This document shows, in pieces, positions 7,775-12,719 of a stretch of 12,719 bases of DNA; within the stretch, counting starts at the first letter, position 1, and each line of letters begins with the position of its first letter. The notes under the pieces are model-generated. The model made no database searches and was not told where the DNA came from. It saw only the letters and a program-made list of their open reading frames with translations. Location of the stretch: the NCBI GenBank assembly GCA_001970855.1, contig LSSN01002548.1, forward strand, positions 1-12,719, given 5' to 3'. The position numbers and the translations under genes were made by a program. This DNA is from Smittium culicis (taxonomy: Eukaryota; Kickxellomycota; Harpellomycetes; Harpellales; Legeriomycetaceae).

Positions 7775-8260
7775 AAGAAATAAAAAGCAAATCCAATTGC
7801 CTGCTAGATTCAAATCAATTTCGGCTTTTTTTTCTGTTTTGTTCAATATTTTCAAGACTGTTACTTAATCTGCCCAAACAAATAAATATATCCTGATTTA
7901 TTCCCATTTTTTCTACATCCAAATCCACTATAAAGTCAACTACTTCACCCCTTAATTATCTCAAAACTTTTCCCTTTCAATTATAACTTTAACCCTTTAA
8001 AAACTCTCTGTCACACCTAAGCTACATTCTCCATCTACCCTTCTTGTCCTGCTTAGTTTACTCTTATCCCTTTTACATCGAATTTATTATCATTTCTCTT
8101 TTGTCTACAGGTAACTCTCTATTTATACTCTCACACTCACACTCACACCACATAATAGCTAACTAACTCCCTTCCCTCTCCATCCTTATTTCATTTTCTC
8201 ATTCCTAGACTCTTTCAGAACAGTATTTGCCGCTATCCGATTTAAAAATAAAACTCAACA
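7775..8260 (+). promoter_or_regulatory. Pyrimidine-rich promoter and 5' leader of the BAR-PH gene
   Basis: From about 7900 the sense strand becomes strongly C/T-rich, with a CACACT/CACTCA-type microsatellite at about 8129-8149, and ends in an A-rich start context (CTCAACAATG). Such pyrimidine-rich leaders are common upstream of fungal start codons. A leader intron may be present at 8111-8208 (listed separately). No clear TATA box was identified. Confidence 0.55.
8111..8208 (+). other. Putative 5'-UTR intron of the BAR-PH gene
   Basis: CAG at 8108-8110 is followed by GTAACT. CTAACTAAC at 8159-8167 is a good branch-site match, a CCCTTCCCTCTCC-type pyrimidine tract follows, and TTCCTAG ends at 8208. 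The 98-bp length equals the coding intron of the same gene. An alternative acceptor is TTTCAG ending at 8218. This is inferred from splice signals alone, since no coding constraint tests it. Confidence 0.4.
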
Positions 8261-10812
8261 ATGTCCTTTACAAAAGCGCTAAAAAGAACTTTCACCACAA
8301 AGCCTGGTAAAAAAGATATCGCTGTTCCCCACGAGTATGTAATAGCCACCCCTGCCCAACTTAATTCCGACACCAACTCCTCTGCCATATCTCTCCCCAT
8401 CTCCTCCTCTTCAAACTCTGTTGGGTCTGGAGATAGTCGCGATCTTATCTACCTCCGCTTAAACGGCTGGAAACACTTTGTAAAGAGCTATATCGACTAT
8501 TTTGAAAATATCGCAAAAGCTCAAAAACAAATGGTTGATAGCTACAAGGCCGCCGCTGACTCCATCAAAGCTCCCGTCCAAGAAGCATACCTCTTCATCC
8601 CTGCCGATACCGTAGGCCTCCTCAACTCCTCAAATGAAACTTACTCTTATATCCTCGACCAGTCCCGCTCCTTCGCCCAATCCGGCCTAAACTTGAGCGA
8701 AAACACCATCAAGGCCCTCTACCTACTTCGCGACGAAATCAAAGCTAAATCTAAAGAATACTCCTCTAGAGTCATCGTCATCTACGAAAGTTTGAAGAAA
8801 ACTAACGAAACTCTTGACTCCCTCAAATCAAGCCTCGAAAAAGCCATCGAAGTCTCCAAAATCGAAAACGAAGCCCCTAAAGCTGGCGACCCCTACCTCA
8901 TTAACATCCGTAAATTTACTTTCCCCCTCCCCCTTCCTATTTTTTTTTTTACCCTACCATATCCACATATCAATTTTACTCTATAACTCTTCTTCTTTTA
9001 TTTATAGAAATTAAACGTGTTGTCGTCCAGCTCGTTGACCTTGAAAATAACATGTACAATGCTGTCCAAGGTGAAATCGCTAAATTGGAAGCCTGGGAAC
9101 CCCAATTCTTGTCCCGCTTCAACAACATTCTATCAAGCTACCTTAGCTGGGAATCTAACGAACACGAAAAGAGCTCCCTAACCTCCAAAAATGTTAACAA
9201 AGCTATCACCAGCATCCAAACAAACTCTGAATGGGACTCTTTCAAAACTAAATACAACCACTTGATCTCTAACCCTCAGAATTGTAACGGAAACTCTCTC
9301 CCCTCTGATCACAAGTACCCATACATGGACCACAAAATGCTCAAAATCCTTAAAGCTGGTAAACTCAGCCGTGAAGAATTTGGCCTCGGAAACAGCAACA
9401 AATTCCGCCCTTGCCAAGCAATCGTCACCCAAGCTGGTTTCTTACACTTCATCGATGACTCTACTGGAATTAAAAAGGTCGACCCTAATGTCACAATCTA
9501 CCTGCCATCTGCTCTACTCGCACCCCTCGAATCCCCTGACCTACCAAGAAGCGCCTTCTTACTATACACTCCTAAAAATGCCTCTAAAACTTCTTCTAAA
9601 ACTTCCTCCATTTCAAACAAATCTAAATACATGTTCAAAGGTGCTGACTATGAAGATATGAAGAGCTGGTGGTTGGTCATCAACAGCTTCACCAAAGATT
9701 CTGCTACTGATCAAATCTTGTTTGATTATGACCCCGCTGACGAAATTGAAGCCATGGAAAAACTTTCTGTCGAACCAAAACCTCAACCAAAAGCCATTTC
9801 TGCCATCCCTCAAGCTCAACCCGCAGCCATTGAATCTGCCCAACACTCTGCTACCCCTACTAGCCCTCTTATGCTAACTGGAACCCCTTCAGTTACCTAC
9901 GGCCAAAACCCACAAACTATTGCTTACTACCCCGTTAAACAAGCCGATGGTCAGCTTGTTTACATCCCTCTCATTCAAAACTCTTCCGTTGAAGAACCCA
10001 CTGATGCTTCTGGTATCCATACCTCTGCCCCGGTCCAAAATTTAAACAACACTGCTATGGTTCCTGCTAACAGCCAACAGTTCTACCAAGGCTACAACCC
10101 TAATCCTCAACAACAACAACAATTCATGCAACCTGGTGCCTACCAACCTTACCCCGCATACTACCCTCAACAACAACAACAACAGCCACCACAAATGTAT
10201 CAAAATATGCAACCCCAAATGTACCCCGCATACCAACCACAGCATCAACAACAACAGTTCCCTAATGGCTCTGCTATATACCCCAACATGCCCCAAAACC
10301 CTGCTTACTTCCAACAAGCTCCAAATACCTTCAACCCTGCCTTCCCACAGCAACAAGCTCCTGCCCAATCTGCTACCCCAGTCCCAGTTGCTACACCTGC
10401 CCAATTTTCTGCCCCAGTTGCTGCTCCTACCCAAGCTGACGCTCCAGTTGCTGCCCCAGTTGCTGCTCCTACCCAAGCTGACGCTCCAGTTGCTGCTCCA
10501 GTTGCTGCTCCAGTTGCTGCTCCAGTTGCTGCTCCAGTTGCTGCTCCAGTTGCTGCTCCAGTTGCTGCTCCAGTTGCTGCTCCAGTTGCCGCTCCTACCC
10601 AAGCTGACACTCCAGTTGCTGCTCCTGCTGCCACCCCGGCCTCTGAACCTGTACCTCAACCTATTCCATCTCCCTCCCCAACTCAAAAGACTAGCGCCGA
10701 TACACTAACTGCACAACCTCAACAACACACTGAAACACCTTCACTCAAGACAGTTGAGGTTGCCGAATCTTCATCGCAACCAAGCGACGAAACTCCATCT
10801 GCCACAGCATAA
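8261..10812 (+). CDS. Slm1/Slm2-like BAR-PH domain protein, two exons, 817 aa
   Basis: The CDS is join(8261..8909,9008..10812), with ATG at 8261 in a CAACA context and stop TAA at 10810-10812. Residues about 60-290 are helical and match the Slm1-type BAR/F-BAR-like region (LNGWKHFVKSYIDYFENIAK at 67-86). Residues about 326-447 match a PH domain ending in SWWLVINSF at 436-444, which holds the C-terminal-helix Trp. The remaining ~370 residues are low complexity: Gln-rich with QQQQQ runs (574-671), then 13 PVAA units spaced by PTQAD (about 685-756). In yeast, Slm1 and Slm2 bind PI(4,5)P2 at the plasma membrane, are TORC2 substrates, and help bring Ypk kinases to TORC2. A similar role is inferred here. 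At 817 aa it is longer than the yeast proteins (about 650-690 aa), mainly through the repeat tail. I saw no clear PxIxIT calcineurin site. Codons favour C in the third position. Confidence 0.85.
8910..9007 (+). other. Intron in the BAR-PH gene
   Basis: The donor GTAAAT starts at 8910 after the first base of codon 217, and the acceptor ATAG ends at 9007. Splicing gives ATC CAA ATT AAA CGT (I-Q-I-K-R) and restores one frame through the BAR region. Both flanks are helical coding sequence of the same domain. The 98-bp interior is C/T-rich with a T10 run. A branch site is weak; CTATAAC at 8981-8987 is the best candidate. Confidence 0.9.
10411..10626 (+). repeat. In-frame 12-bp minisatellite coding PVAA repeats
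   Basis: The 12-bp unit CCAGTTGCTGCT codes Pro-Val-Ala-Ala. Nine consecutive units occupy 10486-10593, and four more lie around them, separated by three ACCCAAGCTGAC blocks coding TQAD. The units are almost identical at DNA level, including third positions, so the array is young or kept homogeneous by recombination. Copy number is likely to vary between strains. Confidence 0.95.
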
Positions 10813-11310
10813 AGAAAACTGTTTTTTTATTAGTAAAAAATTGTTATCTTTTGTATTTTGTTCAACTCTCCCCCCCCCTTCTCTACCTTTTTCTTTTGCA
10901 ATCCTCGTTTAATTACCTTGAATTGATGGATCTGATCTTCTTATAACCTCCCCCTTCTCATTTTTATTATAAAGTTTTAAATTATTTCAGTGGAATATAC
11001 TAAAAAAATTAAAAAAAATAAAGTTTTTATTATCCCATATAATCAATTTTCACTTTCGTTTTCGTTTATTCAGCAATAAACCCTTACCTATAAACTAAAA
11101 GAAATAGACCAGCATTGAACAAATAAAAAACATAACCGATACTCAAACTCTACGCGGATAAAAATAACTAAAATAAAAAGTTGGTATAAAATTCGTTATC
11201 TGTATCTTTTTAAATTAGCCGTTGATGATCGACAAGATTAAACCATCTCCGCAATAATATTTAATTAATATTTATTTTGTTTGATTGAGGTCTTATTGAT
11301 AGTAAAAAAT
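10813..11310. other. 3' flank of the BAR-PH gene
   Basis: No gene was seen. A T-run follows the stop and AATAAA at 11017-11022 is a likely polyadenylation signal about 200 nt downstream. A perfect palindrome-like AATATT...AATATT lies around 11257-11273. The rest is plain AT-rich DNA. Confidence 0.5.
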
Positions 11311-11323
11311 TAAAATTAGGCGT
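11311..11323 (+). repeat. 13-bp direct repeat, left copy
   Basis: TAAAATTAGGCGT followed by AGCAAAAAAA. The same 13 bases recur at 11816-11828, 505 bp away, on the other side of the GC-richer structured block. Confidence 0.75.
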
Positions 11324-11339
11324 AGCAAAAAAACTTGTG

Positions 11340-11700
11340 TTTTTCTGAAACGGTTGAGCACAAACTTTTGAGCTGCAGCTGGTGGCGAAATCACCGATCA
11401 TCGACGATCGGCCGGTTCATACCGACGCCGATCAGTTCTGAAGAAAAAATTTTTACTTTCGAATTTCAACTAAGTCCGGTTGGGGCTAGTTGGAAAACTC
11501 CTTGAGGGGGAGTCTAAACAATCTTTGAGCCAGCTTAGTGCTGGCACAGCCGATCAAAAACTTGAGCTGTAAACTGCCAAATTTTTGAGCGGCATCCGCG
11601 TGCCCAGAACACTCATGCTGCATATTATAAGTGATTCACCAGCCCCCTTGAACCAATACTCAGTGATTATGGAGCTGCTAGAGCGGCAGAGGGGAGGTCA
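11340..11700. other. GC-richer, hairpin-dense block: candidate structured RNA gene or non-autonomous mobile element
   Basis: Composition changes abruptly from the AT-rich flanks to near-balanced sequence, without a long ORF. Several compact inverted repeats are visible: an 11-bp stem with a two-base bulge and TCAT loop at 11406-11433; GCCAGC-TTAGT-GCTGGC at 11529-11545; ACTCC/GGAGT at 11497-11513; GGTG/CACC at 11381-11395; GCGG-CAT-CCGC at 11589-11599; CTGC/GCAG at 11675-11689. TTGAGC occurs five times (11354, 11368, 11525, 11562, 11585) and CCGATCA three times (11394, 11428, 11550). I could not match it to RNase P, MRP, SRP, snRNA, U3 or 5S RNA. It may be an RNA gene, a MITE-like insertion or a cluster of protein-binding sites. 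Strand is unknown. Confidence 0.45.
11406..11433. repeat. Strong hairpin within the structured block
   Basis: GATCGGC and CGGT on the left arm pair with ACCG and GCCGATC on the right, giving 11 base pairs with a two-base AC bulge and a TCAT tetraloop. This is the strongest short hairpin I found in the window. Confidence 0.8.
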
Positions 11701-11815
11701 GTTGAAAAATTATTTTTTTGATAATTTTTTAACTTTTTAAATATTTTTTGATAGTTTTTTGTATACTTTTAAATTATGTTTAATAAACTTACTGTTAAAA
11801 TAATAATAATAATAA

Positions 11816-11828
11816 TAAAATTAGGCGT
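11816..11828 (+). repeat. 13-bp direct repeat, right copy
   Basis: TAAAATTAGGCGT, preceded by a TAA trinucleotide run (about 11800-11815) and followed by GGAAAAAAAA. It is identical to the copy at 11311-11323 and closes the interval holding the structured block. Confidence 0.75.
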
Positions 11829-12395
11829 GGAAAAAAAAAAGTAAATAAAAAAAGCTACTTTGATACTATATTCAACTCTTCAAAAACATACCACTTTTTA
11901 TAAAATTAAACTACGTTCTTCATCTTTCCATCTGTACGATTTTTTTTCCTTTTTTTTTTTCATAAAGCGTTGTCAAAATAATGCACTGTTTGTACCAAGG
12001 ATTATTGGGCGCTTTTTTGTATACTTCAATGAAATATATTTATAGTTTTTTGATTTTACCTGTGTTTAAAAAAAAAAACCCCTCTTTATCTTTGAGGAGC
12101 TCTTTAAATCAACTGGCCCATAAAACTGTTAGGCACGAAGGGAGGAGTAAAGACAGGGCAAAGATTGGACTGAAACTAAGACTAAGATAGTGTTATTTAT
12201 TTAATATTACAGGGATAATATATATTTAGTGGGATAAATATTATAAAATAAATAGTACATTTAGATTTATCTGAAAGATGTAAAAAGTTTACCCTTTTAT
12301 ACTTTTTAGGAAAAATCTAAATGATATTATTAAATAAAGATAATTATTATAGAATTAATAATTTTCGAATAATAGCTTGCCGAATATTATGAAAT
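11829..12395. other. AT-rich intergenic DNA, no supported gene
   Basis: Two short overlapping + frames (11860-12045 and 11981-12190) exist. The second ends in a Lys/Arg-rich tail (TVRHEGRSKDRAKIGLKLR), but I recognise no family, so neither is called. The stretch contains several T and A runs and is otherwise plain. Confidence 0.4.
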
Positions 12396-12425
12396 GCTCT
12401 AGAAGGTTCTAGAAGCGACTGGAAA
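12396..12425. promoter_or_regulatory. Heat shock element array (HSF binding site)
   Basis: Reading in 5-bp units from 12396: gCTCt aGAAg gTTCt aGAAg cGACt gGAAa. Three adjacent units (12401-12415) are perfect alternating nGAAn/nTTCn, and the fourth GAA at 12422-12424 keeps the 10-bp register. Three or more alternating units are what trimeric heat shock factor binds. No minus-strand gene starts to the left, so the target is probably a + strand gene beyond the right edge. Confidence 0.7.
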
Positions 12426-12487
12426 TAACCTTGGATAAAACTCCATTGTACCAAAATTTTCCACGACGTTTTTTGTTTTTCCAAAAT

Positions 12488-12512
12488 GTTCCATAAAGTT
12501 CTAGAGTGTTTC
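12488..12512. promoter_or_regulatory. Second, imperfect heat shock element
   Basis: Units gTTCc aTAAa gTTCt aGAGt gTTTc keep the 5-bp alternating register, with TTC at 12489 and 12499 exactly 10 bp apart and GAG for GAA. It lies about 90 bp to the right of the stronger array, as in promoters with paired HSF sites. Confidence 0.5.
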
Positions 12513-12719
12513 TGTGCATAACATTTATCGAAAAATTGTAAATTTTAATTAATCAGGCTTCATTAAAAATCGCAGTATATTTGGTAATATACTACCTTTC
12601 GATTTTGTTTTAAAAGTCAGAAAAATTCAGTCAAAAAAATAAAATGGGTACCTCCTCCTTTTGAAACAAGAAAAAAAATACGATATGGTTAACTGGGAGT
12701 TCCTAAAAATGTGCTTCAA
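12513..12719 (+). other. Probable promoter or leader of a gene beyond the right edge
   Basis: The stretch is AT-rich. ATG at 12643 opens only six codons before a stop. ATG at about 12685 opens a frame (MVNWEFLKMCF) that runs off the window. Neither can be identified. The nearby heat shock elements suggest that a stress gene begins here or further right. Confidence 0.3.

Noticed and set aside
10042..10708. Repeat-bearing open frames in other frames and on the minus strand over the BAR-PH gene tail
   Set aside because: The 12-bp array is a multiple of three and free of stops in several frames, so shadow ORFs are automatic. The conserved BAR and PH domains fix the true frame.
11470..11495. Pol III A-box-like sequence (GGGGCTAGTTGG) with a B-box-like GGTTCATACC
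   Set aside because: The B-like box lies upstream of the A-like box on the same strand, the wrong order for a type 2 Pol III promoter, so it does not support a tRNA-like gene.
11860..12190. Two overlapping + frames with a basic C-terminal tail
   Set aside because: No family match, homopolymer-rich, no splice signals that join them to a convincing exon.

Overview
The window looks like nuclear DNA from an AT-rich fungus. Coding regions have spliceosomal introns (GT...AG, 98 and 141 bp), proteins are rich in Asn, Ser and Gln runs, and one gene is a BAR-PH protein of the fungal Slm1/Slm2 type. Intergenic DNA is very AT-rich with many A/T homopolymers. The exact lineage cannot be read from the sequence. 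A yeast or an early-diverging fungus (for example a zygomycete-type lineage) would both fit.

Layout from left to right. (1) Positions 1-567, + strand: the 3' end of a split gene for an Ist3/Snu17/RBMX2-type RRM protein, a subunit of the RES splicing complex. It is visible only as two short exons, 145-259 and 401-567. (2) Positions 952-3897, - strand: one long intron-free ORF for a 981-residue, mostly disordered Asn/Ser/Pro-rich protein with one probably folded segment. It is convergent with gene 1. (3) Positions 3898-8260: 4.4 kb without an intact gene. It holds the decayed remains of a Ty3/gypsy-type pol region on the + strand (RT palm around 5524-5850, RNase H end around 6760-6874), three unrelated short tandem arrays with 36, 40 and 38 bp units, and a pyrimidine-rich leader for the next gene. 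(4) Positions 8261-10812, + strand: a two-exon gene for an 817-residue Slm1-like BAR-PH protein with a Gln-rich and PVAA-repeat tail. (5) Positions 10813-12719: AT-rich DNA containing a sharply different, GC-richer and hairpin-dense block (about 11340-11700) between two copies of a 13-bp direct repeat. Near the right edge are two arrays of heat-shock-element pentamers, probably serving a gene that starts beyond the window.

The genes do not form an obvious pathway. One acts in pre-mRNA splicing and retention, one in plasma-membrane PI(4,5)P2/TORC2 signalling, and one is unassigned. The least explained parts are the structured GC-rich block, the tandem arrays around the retroelement fossil, and the heat-shock-type promoter at the edge.
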